Assembly: GCA_003255025.1 (NCBI GenBank)
Contig: QANY01013209.1
Span: forward strand, 1,364,001 to 1,428,000
Direction of reading: 5' to 3'
Source: Datisca glomerata
Taxonomy: Eukaryota; Streptophyta; Magnoliopsida; Cucurbitales; Datiscaceae
Length of the DNA: 64,000 nt
Made by a program: the position numbers and the translations under genes. Every line of letters begins with the position of its first letter. The stretch's first letter is position 1. Of this stretch, positions 22,866 through 33,506 are shown one piece after another. The notes beneath the pieces are model-generated. The model was not told the origin of the DNA. It ran no database searches and saw nothing but the letters and a program-made list of their open reading frames with translations.

Positions 22866-24290
22866 TCTCGACTGTCGGGTTAAAGCGCCTCACGAGCCAT
22901 CACTTTTTGTTTAATCTTGACTGTCAGGTTAGAGCAGCTCGATTGTCATCATTTTTTGTTTAATCCCGGCTGACGGGTTAGAGCACCTCACCAGTAATCA
23001 CTTTTTATTTAATCTCGACTACTGGGTTAGGGTACCTCGCGAGTCATCACTTTTTGTTTAATCCTGACTGTCGGGTTAGAGCATCTCGTCAGTCATAACT
23101 TTTTATTTAATCTCGTCTGTCGAGTTAGAGCGCCTCACCAGTAATCACTTTTTGTTTAATTCTGACTGTCGAATTAGAGTTGTTGACTCTAGTTCTCATA
23201 GAGACTATTTTGATGATAACAAAACATTTTATGAGTACTAACATTGATAATCAAGTTGTAAGAGACTGTAAATATTGATGTACCTATGAAGTATGAAAAT
23301 GAAGTATATCGAGACTTCAAATGACTATTCATAAGGTCTTGGTCTTGGTTGAAAAATGCTCCTAGGACATTTGAAGCATATTGGAATATATCGATTAAAG
23401 TGTTTGTGGTAAAAGATTGGAGAATATAAAGGTAGAAGAGTTTTAACAGGGTTATAGAAAACCCTATGAAGACTATTTTGACAGGATTTCAGAAATGCTA
23501 TGAAAAGTCATAGGAGAACTTGAGCCATTCTGCCACCAGCTGTCGTCCTCCCGTCGCCAGCGGTCATCGGCTCCTTGTTGTATTTTCACAACGGCTATAT
23601 TTTTGAATCTCTAACGGACCACTGGTGGACCGGTTAAGCTAGCGGTTATTCCCTGCTGTAAGGCCCCAACGACTATATTTTTTTACACCTATAAATCGAG
23701 AAACCTTTGGAGCTTTAAAGACACAACAATTGAGCATAAAATTCCAATACTTTATGGGAAGAAATTTCCAAAATACTATGAGAGAAAATTGATATATCTA
23801 CTATTTGTTAGTTTTTTATTGTACTATTTTAATTTATAAAAGAGAAGCGAGAGGCGAGATCTTGGCCTGTAGCAGCAATTAGTGAGAGGTGTGATTGGTG
23901 CTCGTGAAATCAATTGGTTGTAAATGTTTGATTTTCACCCATGAATAAGATCGTGAAAGCTTCAAGGAGGAGCCTTAGAGCATGGACATAGGCAAAGTGT
24001 GTCAAATTACATTAAAATCATTTTGTGTGATTCTTCTTTCCCTATCCTCTTTACGTTATTGCATGATTATTTAATCTCTTTATATATATTTTTGAATTGA
24101 TTCATTATAATTATTTTTGGAGATTATTCATTCTTAAAACCCAAATCACAAACACACGCTCGCTCTAAGAGTGTCATACCGATCTAACAAGAGACTCGTT
24201 AGTCATTACTTTTTGTTTAATCCCCACTGTCAGGTTAGAGGACCTTACTACTCATCACTTTTGTTTAATCCCGATTGCCGATGATGTAGA
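22862..24290 (+). repeat. Tandem array B: ~8 copies of a ~49-bp unit, split by a solo LTR
   Basis: Units read (C/T)TCGACTGTCGGGTTAGAG, CGCCTCACCAGTCATCAC, TTTTTGTTTAATC. About seven lie at 22862-23180 and the remainder at 24190-24290. The break at 23181-24189 is the solo LTR described separately; removing it restores a normal unit. Confidence 0.88.
23181..24189 (+). mobile_element. Solo LTR inside tandem array B
   Basis: Runs from TGTTGACTCTAG to GATCTAACA (TG...CA, 1009 bp). It is flanked by AGAGT (23176-23180) and AGAGA (24190-24194), a 4-of-5 target duplication. Host repeat units continue on both sides. The opening, with GAGACTATTTTGATGATAAC close behind, is wording I associate with SIRE/Maximus-type copia LTRs. 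That family call is from memory. No internal region remains, which is the usual product of LTR-LTR recombination. Confidence 0.8.
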
Positions 24291-24376
24291 AACTGTTCTC
24301 TCTGTGAGGGAAGAAAGTGGTTCTAAATACTTTGAATACGAACGATTTTGCAGTTGTCCCCACCAGCAGTGCTAAC

Positions 24377-25040
24377 TATTGATGCCAAAAACTTTAATAG
24401 TGGGGTGACATGCAATCTCCTCTCCGCATAGGGGTCCTCTCAGGCGGGAACCTGCACAACACAGACAAAGAACTCTGAGGCGAAGAGAACCAGGGGTGGT
24501 TTCCTCGTCGAAGAACCTCTGATACCTAAGTTAGTATCATGGAGAAATTTTGGCATAGTTTCCTTAGGGGAGAGAAGGCATACCTTGTACTATTTGTAGA
24601 AGGGGTATTTATACCTCAAGCCTTAAAGAAGGAAGCATATCGAAGAAGCCTCTTGGAGGTGTGTTGAAGAAGCTTTATGAGACATTAATCCTGTCTTGAT
24701 TGCCATTGGTTGGACGGAAGGGAGGTGACCTTGACATAAAGCGTTTAACATTAAATGTCAAAATGAACGAACCAAGGCTATCTTGACATCCTTTCATGGC
24801 GATTGGGCCTATAGGGCACTACTTTCGGTGAGTAATGCTGACCTTATGTTCGGGATTATCCGAGCTCTCTTTGTGGATTTTTATTCCTTCCTATTCATGT
24901 GCTTGGGTCTATGTAACCCGAGCATCCTGAGTGCTGACCATGTTAGATTCTTTTCTCTCAAGACTTTCCTTCATCGGGCCCCCTAATGTGGCATAACATA
25001 TGTCGTTGCGTCATTGGTGGTTGGGAAAACACTCATAACA
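24377..25040 (-). repeat. LARD 5' LTR (right copy)
   Basis: Partner of 21104-21761. On the minus strand it starts TGTTATGAGTG at 25040. A short open frame on the plus strand at 24783-24986 lies wholly inside and is not a gene. The leader beside it reads GCACTGCTGGTGGGGAC on the minus strand. Confidence 0.85.
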
Positions 25041-26208
25041 CACATGACCAAAAATTAAATATAGTTTGTCATAATCACAATACGTGGACTGTGAAATCTA
25101 CTTAATTCACAAAATTTGAAATGTCAAGTACCATTTGTAAAGGATTTTAACTTCACGTTTGTAAAAGTTATGATGATAATTATAAGAGAAGAGAGAAGAG
25201 TAAATGCTATACGTAAAACTTTGCTTAGATTCTATCTCCTCCTTTCATTTATTACATGAGTCTGTATTTCTAAGCCTTTTTAAGATATTAATAAATTAAT
25301 AAAAAATGGAGGGAGTCTCTCGTTATTCTCAGGGATTAGGCTATACTCCTTCTATGTTTTTTTGTAATGCCATCATCTTCTTAGGATCATCCCCATTCTT
25401 GTGGGATCTTCCCCAAATGTGGACCTCATACCTTGTGTGTTTCTTTCAACTACTATATTGACTATATTGCCTTTATAACTGTCGAATCAAACGTAACCCT
25501 CTGATCCCTCCAGTAGCTCTGATTTCCCTCTCCCCGTTTTATCACGGTGGAGATCAACTCACTCCCTCTTGATTGGCTCTCCTCCATTTATGTGGCATAG
25601 TGAAGATTTTACACCTGTTCATTATGCTTCATGCGTGTCTTGGTATAAGGTTAATTGATTGAACCTTTTTCCTTTTCGCTATTTATTGAAACCTGCAAGC
25701 ATTAACAAAAATATGATTATTAAATAGAGAAAACGTGTACCGTCGTCGCCTCATTTCCCACTATTACTGACACACTCCTAGGAAATGACACTTCATAATC
25801 TACTTTAGTCGTTACACATTCGCGCTCTCAATTATTGATGCAAGGCATGTTCGTCAAATCCCCTTTGGCGTGAGACGCCAACTATTTCTTTCTCACGTGC
25901 CAGCTGTCAATTCCCTACTTGCCCGTTTCAAACAGCGGCCGATGCCACTATTATGTTTACTGTCATTGAATGCCTGCGACACCCCTTTCCACTCACGTCT
26001 TTTCAGAGTAAGTCACATTTTACTTTCTTTTCAAATCCATCAATTCTATTGAATTTATTTCTTACGTTCGTAGCCTACAAGAGGCCTTCGTCTTCCTCGT
26101 TCTTCTTTTACTTTCACCTTACCCTCTGTAAGTTTTCTTTTCCTCCTCCATTCTTATTCTTTTTTCTCTTATGTAATTTTCATTTTTCTAGTGGGTTTTT
26201 CGTTAGCC
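25041..26208 (+). other. Upstream region of the antisense ORF
   Basis: No gene frame. From about 25360 the sequence turns pyrimidine-rich and more GC-rich, and the stretch 25870-26208 has the look of a transcribed leader with small introns (TTTTCAGAGTAAGTCAC at about 26002, CCCTCTGTAAGTTTTC at about 26122). It probably holds the promoter and 5' leader of the gene starting at 26209. Confidence 0.4.
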
Positions 26209-27925
26209 ATGAGTGACGAGGGGGAGTCCAAGGTCACTGTACCCTTAGTTAGGAACCAGGATGAATTTAACCGCTTTATGGATCATCATCAAGATGCATT
26301 CCCCTCGGATGTCATCTACGCCTTAAGGAATGGGATGCCTGAATCGTCCAATTGACGTCCTCCATACCAGATTACCCTTGCCTCCATGTACATAGCCCTA
26401 GGTTTAAAACTACCATTTCCCCCTCTTTTCCAAGAATTCTTTAGTACCTCTAATCTCGCTCCTTCTTCGTATACTCCTAGCACGTATAAGGTTCTTCTAG
26501 GAATAGAGGTTCTAAATAGGAGGCATAACCTCAACATTGATGTTGACAAAATTAGTTCCATGTACATCATCAAGAAGCGTGACACTTATTTTTACTTGGC
26601 TCCTCGGCCTAGTGAAACTCGGGGAGGTTTGATTACAAAGCTCCCGAGAGGGGACAAAAGATGGGAGAACTGGACCCTTCTAGTTTGTGAGAACTAGGGT
26701 GGTGATGGCCGCAAGATCATCCCCATATTCTAGGGATTTTTCAGTAAGTAACCAAAACTCCAGTTTCGTGCTTCATTTGTTTGTTTATTATTTTTTTTTT
26801 ATAAATACTGACCTTCTATTTTTTGTTTACGTAGACAAGAACCTTAACAAAAGGTATTTCATTCCTTAGGACATTGCTATGTGGATGTCTACTACTTATT
26901 ACTATCGAGAACGGGATTGGCGCGACCTCCTCGATCCGAGCAGAGAGATCAAAGTCGCCTACGCCGCTACTCATTTTCCCGTAGGGGAGGATGCTGGTTC
27001 CTCATCTTTGACGTCTTCGATCCCCCAGGCCTTTCCCGTTCCTGCTCCCCGTTGTGTAGTCTTATACAGCTCCTCGAAGTCTATCGAGTCTGAGCAGGAA
27101 GAAGAGGAAGAGGACGAGCATCGAGAGGAAGAAGAACAAGATGTGTCGTTCTGAAAACTCGCCGATGATTTAGCTATGTCAAAGCGCTTATGGATCAACC
27201 TTTGGGGGACTGTTGACGGTGAGAGAAATGTTCATCACAGAACCGAGGATGCTGGTACTTCTCATGACGCTCATGCCTCTGTGACGCCTCCATCTCCAGT
27301 TCCTGCTCCAGCAATCCTCCCTTAGCTGTTCTAGTTGATCCTCATGCTCCCACAGTTGTGGATTTTCCAGTACGGGCAGAAGCTTCTCCACCTCCTGCCC
27401 CACCCGCTCAGAGGTATGTTCCCTCGTCCTCCTCGGGTTCCCAAGGGTAGTCTAAGGAGCCTGATTTGTGGCAGTTGCGTCGATACACTATGTGCCTCCT
27501 GCTCCTGCTTCTGTTAGTTTCTTGAACGATCCTCGTTCTTCCCACATTATCTTGAAGGGGATCTAGTCTGACAGGCCGTTGCTGAAGAAAAGTTATTGGT
27601 TGCGGAGGCGGCTTTGGCCAATGCTGGGGAGCAGGAAAATCAGATTGAGGCCGAGTACCGGGCCTTACTTGATAAGGACAAGGTAATGGCCTACAGTGCA
27701 GGCTTCTAGGATGCCCAGGCCAACAAATCTCACCGCTTGCCTCTCATTGATCTTCCTGAGGATCCTGCAGGGGTTCAGCTTGAACAGAATACCACTTTTT
27801 CCGCTGCTGCTGCCAATACTTCTGACCCTCCCGCCGAAGTCACTCCGGATGAGTTTAGCTTTTCTTTGTATTTTATTTTTAACTTCCTTGTACTTTTACT
27901 TTTCCCTCAAATGACCATCTTGTAA
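26209..27925 (+). pseudogene. Transposase_28-type ('putative gypsy type transposon') antisense ORF, broken
   Basis: From ATG 26209 the frame reads MSDEGESKVTVPLVRN, FNRFMDHHQDAFPSDVIYAL, a TGA at 26353, then in the same frame ASMYIALGLKLPFPPLFQEF, SYTPSTYKVLLGIEVLNRR and LITKLPRGDKRWENWTLL to a stop at 26695. The GLKLPFPP..FF..S..APSSYTPSTYKVLLG block resembles the plant transposase_28 family (Pfam PF04195, from memory). A probable donor at about 26744 and acceptor at about 26835 lead to DWRDLLDPSREIKVAYAATHF and a Glu-rich tail (26879-27154). A coiled-coil-like region (EQENQIEAEYRALLDKDK) and an acidic C-terminus end at about 27860. Such genes are reported as extra ORFs, antisense to gag-pol, in Tat-lineage gypsy elements, which fits the pol on the other strand at 28755-31800. 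The nonsense codon and later stops make it a pseudogene. Confidence 0.7.
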
Positions 27926-28379
27926 TTTTCCTATGCATCAATGAGATGATTTTTTCCATTTTACCACTTCTTTTTCCCATTTTATCAAGTAAGCAATTTT
28001 CCTTTCATTAATTTGTGATTTTTAATACTTAAATGATTTTTTGTTGTCCTTTACTTTTTCTTTCTTCTTTCCTATTCTTTTCCCAAACACTTAGCAAAAC
28101 TTTGTATATGTTTTACTTCTTTAGCTACCCGTTTACTTATATCTGTTCAGTTTCCAAGTTTGATTTCAAGATAAGAACAAAGTCTGTTTTGGAGGACTTA
28201 CAACAATTTAAATTGGGTCCGTATTCACTTTTGTCTTATAACTATTTGATCCATCCACTTTCATAATGCCCCCATTTTTCATTTTTCATTTATTGATTCA
28301 TTTTGAGGTGTTTCTCATTCCTTCGCCCGTTATAGAAGACGTTTCTCATCCTTAGCTTCATTTTTAGAATAGGACTTAT

Positions 28380-28750
28380 GAAATGCGCCTCTCAAGGATT
28401 TACGTCCTTAGTTCCTTTTGAGAGTATGACTTATTATTTTCCCCTCTCAAGGACTTATGAACTGCCCCTACCAAGAACTTACGCCCTTAGTTCATTTTGA
28501 GAGTAAGACTAATGACTTACGCCCTTAGTTCCTTCTAGGAGTAGGATTTATGAACTACCCTCTCAAAGATTTACACCCTTAGTTCTTTCTGAGAAAAGGA
28601 TTTGTGAACTGCCCCTTCCAAGGACTTACGACCTTAGTTCCTTCTGAAAGTAGGACTTATGAACTGCCTCTCTCAAGTACTTACGCCCTATAGTTCCTTC
28701 TGAGAGTATGACTTATGAACTGTCCCTTCCAAGGACTTGCGCCCTTAATC
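28380..28750 (+). repeat. ~57-bp tandem repeat, about 7 copies
   Basis: Copies carry GACTTATGAACTGCCCCT, CTCAAGGACTTACGCCC and TTAGTTCCTTCTGAGAGTA with small changes. The array lies between the antisense ORF and the integrase remnant and cuts the integrase short at about 28751. Arrays in this position are common in Tat/Ogre-type elements. Confidence 0.9.
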
Positions 28751-31700
28751 TATTTGGTGAAGTAGTCCGTTGCTACTAGTAAGAAATGTTTATGTGTAGG
28801 TTCCATTGGAAGTGGACCGATGATGTCAAGTGCCCATTGCATGAAAGGCCAAAAACTTGTTACCGTTTTTAGTTCACCGGGAGCCATCTTAGCGACTGGA
28901 GAAAAATGCTAGCATATATCACAGTCCTTCACATACTTTTTGGTATCTTGATGCATTTTGGGCAGTAATATCCTTCGTTCAGGACTTTGTGAATTAGTGA
29001 CCTTCCTCTAGTATGATTACTGCATATCCCTTCATGTATTTCAACCAAAACATATCGGGCCTCGTTTTCTTTTAAGTAAGAGCATGTAAAAGATTTTATA
29101 TACAATAATCCATTTATTAATGCTTACCCGACTGTTGTTGTATTTTTGGCAGTGAGCTTATCCTCTGGAAGTATTTCTTTTTCAATATAACGAACTATTT
29201 TATCTTGCCAGCTGGGCTCCCTCTTAACCTCCACATCTACTACGTTATTCCAGGGGAGTGAGACACTCGATTTTTCTAGAAATTATACGGGTACATTTCT
29301 CTTGTGCGAGAATTGTAATGACGACCCAAACTTGCTAGCGTGTCGCGTGTCCATTCTCAGTTCTTGGGATCTGCTGGATTTCATAGATTTTCAATGTTCC
29401 TAGAAGGTCCTTTGCTCGTTGTAGATAGCTCACCATCCTTTCATCTTTTGCTACATATTCTTATGTGACCTGTTTCACAATCAATATGGAATCACATTAT
29501 ATTTTTACATATTTTACCTCATATTCCCGTAGCAAAGGTACTCCCACAATTAACACTTCATATTTTACTTTGTTGTTTGACACGTGGAATCCGAAGGAGA
29601 TAAAATGCTCTAGCATTTCTACAAAGGGGGTTTGTACTACTACTCTTGCTCCTGCTCCTTTACTTTTGAAGCACCATCAACATACAGTTTCCAAGATCCG
29701 GGTTCAAATTTTTCCTAAGTATTCTACTTAGCTCCCTCTCTAGTGAAATCTGCAACAAAATCTGCTAGCACCTGCCCTTTGATGTGAGTTCTAGGTTCAT
29801 AGTGAATTTAGTATTGGCTTAACTCGATTGACCACTTCGCCATCCTACCACTTACCTCTGTAGAGTGTAGGAGACTTTTAGCAAGTGAGTCTTTTAACAC
29901 TTTGATGATATATACCTGCAAATACGGTCTCAACTTTTGTGCAGCAGTTACAATTGCCAGTACTAATTTCTCGATCCGTTTGTATATCATCTCGGCCGCC
30001 ACCGGGCTCTTTCTTATATAGTATATGGGTTTCTGCTTCCTTTCTTCCTCCCTGATAAGTACGACACTAACAACTACTTCAGAAACGATAACATATAGTA
30101 GGATTTGTTCACCCGGTACTCGTTTAGAGAGCAGAGGGGGAGTTGTCAGATATTCATTGATTTTGCTAAGAGCTTCCTCACATTCCTCGTTCCATCTGCC
30201 CACTGAGTTTTTTCTCAATTTTTCAAAGCATGGTTGCACTTATCCATTGACCTTGAGATGAATCTGTTCAGGGCGGCTAATCTTCACGTCAACCCCTGTA
30301 TCTCTTTCTGGTTCTTTGGAGATTTCATCTCCATGATTGCCTTTACTTGGTCTGGATTTATTTCTATACCGCGCCGCGTCCACCTTGAACCAAGGAACTT
30401 TCCCACAACCACCTTGAACGTGCATTTTTTCAGATTCAGCTTCATGGAGTTTTTAAACAAGCTTCTTCGAGATCTTGGACATGGTCTCCTTATTTCTTGC
30501 TTTTGACCAATAACCCGTCCACGTAGACTTCCATATTTCTTCCGATTTGTTCATTGAAGACTTTGTTCACCAGCCTCTGATAATTTACACCTATGTTTTT
30601 CAAGCCTAATGACATAACCTTATAACAATAGATACCATATTCAGTAATTAAATAAGTCTTTTCTTGATCAGGTTGAGACATTTTTACCTGATTGTATCTG
30701 GAGTATGCGTCCATAAAGCTGAGAAGTTTGTGTCTTGAAGTGGCATCAACCATCTGATCTATCCTTGACAACGAATAATCATCCTTGAGGTAAGCTTTAT
30801 TTAAGTCGATGAAGTCCACACAGATCCTCCATTTGTCAGTTTTCTTCTGTACCATCACCACGTTGGCCAACCATTACGGGTAGTGACTTCTCGGATGAAA
30901 CCAATCGCCAATAGATTTTTGACTTCTTCCTTGATTGCCTTATTCCGTCTGGGGTAAAGCTTCTCTTTCGTTGCTTCACTAATTTTACAGCTGCATCTGT
31001 ATTCAACTTGTGACAAATAACTTCTTTAGGAACACATCCTTGTTTTCCCGCAGAAATCCACTAATCTTTCTTTTTTGTCTTTTTCGAGGCGGCCACCGGC
31101 ATTCGTCATCTTCTGCGTTCCTTCTTCCAAACATACAAGTTTCGTCTCTTCTCTCGCTTCATACCTTAGGAGATCTTGCTCGTCTTCCTGTGATTGCTGT
31201 AAATTAACGGGCCGTTTACCTTCTACTTTTTCTGTAACCTTTTTCTTGACAGATTCCAGAGTGGTCACAGAACATATGCAAGCAGCTAGTTGATCTCCTC
31301 TTATTGTTTTAACTCCTTCACGTGATGGATACTTCAATGCTTGCTAGAAAGTCGAAGGGACAAATTTCATCTTGTGGAGCCAGGGCCTCCCCAAGATAGC
31401 ATTGTACGAGGATGACATGTTCAGGATCATGAACTTGGTCATGTAGTTAAAGGGTTTTGGGTTCACCGAGAGAATGAGGAATCCTTTTGAGTAAGTAATG
31501 GCTTCGTTGAAGCCTATCAATGGTTGTGAAGTTCCTTGCAGCTTTTGTTCTCCCATTGACATTTTCTCCAAGATCACCCATTATAGAATGTTCACAACGC
31601 TCATATCGTCGACCAAGACTCTTCTAAGTAACAATTACTGACTTGTATTGAAATGAAAAGAGCATCGTTGTGACACCCGTCTTGCTTTAAATCTAGGTCA

Positions 31701-31800
31701 TCAAATATCAGCGAGGGACTTTCCAGGCATTTCTCTAGTATCAGCTTCTTACAATACATTTTTCTTTCCTTCTTAGTTGTCCCTTCGTGTTCTGTAAGAA
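28751..31800 (-). mobile_element. Ty3/gypsy remnant, Tat-lineage-like (protease, RT, RNase H, integrase)
   Basis: Minus-strand polyprotein read from the right: gag-protease joint at about 31600-31760 (CKKLILEKCLESPSLIFDD), protease-end region (ILNMSSSYNAILGRPWLHK, 31344-31577), RGDQLAACICSV (about 31270), RT (30490-30870), RT-RNase H linker with a second RNase-H-like zone (29808-30239: RWNEECEEALSKINEYL), RNase H (29300-29800: YEVLIVGVPLLREYEVK, MVSYLQRAKDLLGTLKIYEI), and integrase core (WALDIIGPLPMEPTHKHFLL, about 28755-28860). The 5' LTR, primer site and most of gag are missing, and integrase is truncated by the tandem array. The order and the wording of protease and RT point to the Tat/Ogre group. 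Confidence 0.85.
30490..30870 (-). pseudogene. Tat-type reverse transcriptase with mutated active site
   Basis: Open piece of 126 codons: NVVMVQKKTDKWRICVDFID, LNKAYLKDDYSLSRIDQMVD, LLSFMDAYSRYNQVKM, YCYKVMSLGLKNIGVNYQRL, NEQIGRNMEVYVDG. The family has YVDD at the catalytic site; here the second Asp is Gly, so polymerase activity is not expected even if it were expressed. The residues LNKA, FMDAYS and YCYKVM are typical of this lineage. Confidence 0.9.
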
Positions 31801-31989
31801 CAATAACCGTGTCGACGATATAGATAGGTTATTTCCCGTTGTCGTGCTTGTCCTCCCTGTGATTATCCTTCTCAACTTCCCGTTTTTATTCTTCTTTTTT
31901 CATAAACGGACAGATATACATGTTTGTAATCAGCTACTCGATGTAGTCTTTAAGTTGGAAAGTAGTCATTTGTGTAATGCCCGCTGCTC

Positions 31990-33506
31990 TTATGAAAAGA
32001 GAAGTATTGTCCTTATCTTTGAAATGAGTTTTTGCCTGAAAAAGACATGCATGAACTGAAGAAGATGACCTTTGCGTTCTTGCCAAAGAAGACGAAGAAG
32101 ATGATCGAATCTCTGCAACCGAAAAAGATGACCGAAGAAGATAAACCAGATCTGAAATGGATCATTGCCTATCTTTACAGATCTGAACCAGATCTAGCAA
32201 CAAAGCAGATCTGAAATAGGTTTTTGCTTATTTTTACAGATCTGAACCAGATCTAGCCACAAACCAGATCTGAAAATGAGTTTTTGCCCATTTTTGGGTA
32301 ACAATTCTTTCTTCTAATTCTTTCTTCTAGTTCTTCTTAACATTTCACCCTTTTAACCGTTTCTCGCTCATTTTTGGAGTGACATTCACATGGTTTTATT
32401 TTTTTATCTGTAATTTATCATATTCTTAACATGCAATTTCATGGTAGATGAAGTTAATAGTTTCAAGCTTGAGGATAAGGGAAATTGTTTTAATTTATGT
32501 ACATAATTTACTTCAGATTTTTCAATAGTGCTGGGAGGTGAATGGATGCTGGCATCATGTAACCATCGCGTAGACTACACGATGGTTACACTGGTATCGT
32601 GCAGCCCGTGTACCCAAATTTGCGATCGAAATAACTTTTAGGCCTTTAAAAGTGCTTAAAACATTGCTTTTTTGGGTCTGTAACTGGGTTGCGAGAGGTA
32701 AACCCCATTGCACGTGTAGATATCTGAATAAGCTTCAATTTGATATCTTACGGGCCACGTGGTTCAACTTGACTCAAAAATTGCGCCTTCCAGAAGTTTA
32801 TCAGACCGAACACATTAAAATCTTTTAATGAAATTTTCAAATACTTGAGATTCTATTTTATTTTTCAATTCTTAAAGTATTCTTATAGAATATGATCGTG
32901 TGCCCATCGTGTAGTCTACACTGGCGTCGTGTAGCCATCGTACAGACTACATGATGGCTACACTAGTTTCGTATAGTCATGGTGTAGACTACACAATAGG
33001 TATACTGGCGTCGTGTATCCATCGTGTAGTCTATACGATGGGGTACACTGGCGTTGTGTGTCCATCATGTAGTCTACACGACGCCTGCGTACCCCATCGT
33101 GTAGTATAAAATTAACAAAACTCATTCTCTCTCTCTACGGGTTTCTCTCTCTCAAATCAGGGCAAAACCCATCAAAATTCTTCTTCTTCTTCTTCATCCA
33201 AAATTCAAGCTTTCCAGAAAAAGAGAAATAAATGAGCTTCAAACAATGTTTCAGAAAATTTTTTTTTTCAGAAAATTCATGAACGGGAAAAGCCCATGAA
33301 AATTCAAGCTTTCCAGAAATTAAGAAGAAAACAAAACTTATACATGTTCCAGAAAAGAAGGAAGAAGAAAACAATGGGTAAACATGTAACTTCATAAATG
33401 CATTTGAGTAGAAAGTGGGCTAAGAGCCTGGGTAAACAAAAATTAGTGTAAGAGTTGATTTTTGTAAAATATTTAGTTTAAGGATCTAGCTTAGCAAAAA
33501 ACCCTT
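31990..33506 (-). mobile_element. MULE terminal region, copy 1 (TIR at right end)
   Basis: The minus strand from about 33506 downward reads GAAGGGTTTTTTGCTAAGC, then TAGATCC, CTTACACTAATTTTTG, and GGAACATGTATAAGTTTTG with TTTTCTTCTT. The plus strand at 59110-59225 repeats this order, so both are ends of one family. As in the other copy, an array of CACGATG-type repeats follows (33110 down to about 32530). The transposase of copy 2 lets me name the family as Mutator-like. No transposase reading frame is seen here; the stretch 32090-32290 holds AGATCTGAACCAGATCTAGC repeats. The inner limit (about 31990) is a guess. Confidence 0.65.
32530..33110. repeat. CACGATG palindromic repeat array (MULE copy 1)
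   Basis: Two clusters, 32550-32615 and 32895-33105. Words such as CATCGTGTAGTCTACACGATG (partly diverged), ACTGGCGTCGTGTA and GTAGCCATCGT recur about every 20-25 bases on both strands, so the array can fold into several hairpins. It does not look coding. Confidence 0.85.

Larger units (their letters stand above)
21104..25040 (-). mobile_element. Non-coding LTR retrotransposon (LARD-like), minus orientation
   Basis: Two direct repeats of about 655-665 bp bound this block (21104-21761 and 24377-25040). The internal 2.6 kb has no gag or pol and is made largely of tandem repeats. On the minus strand a short purine tract (GATGGGGG, about 21767) adjoins the left repeat, and a leader-like stretch GCACTGCTGGTGGGGAC adjoins the right repeat. 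The 5' LTR is therefore on the right. The outer flanks are TACAT (21099-21103) and CACAT (25041-25045), a possible 4-of-5 target duplication. The element needs proteins made elsewhere. The gypsy assignment rests on the leader wording and is an inference. Confidence 0.8.

Noticed and set aside
24783..24986. Plus-strand open frame inside the right LTR
   Set aside because: Lies entirely in the LTR; the left LTR copy does not keep it.
30025..30506. Plus-strand open frames opposite gypsy RT/RNase H
   Set aside because: Shadows of the minus-strand polyprotein, with no similarity of their own.
31878..33110. Possible viral or bacterial insertion because of the odd AGATCTGAACCAGATCT and CACGATG repeats
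   Set aside because: No viral or bacterial reading frames; the terminal sequence ties the region to the MULE family at 59110.
33135..33395. Minus-strand open frame rich in Phe and Ser
   Set aside because: A local repeat of AATTCAAGCTTTCCAGAAA in the MULE leader makes the frame; no protein family is visible.
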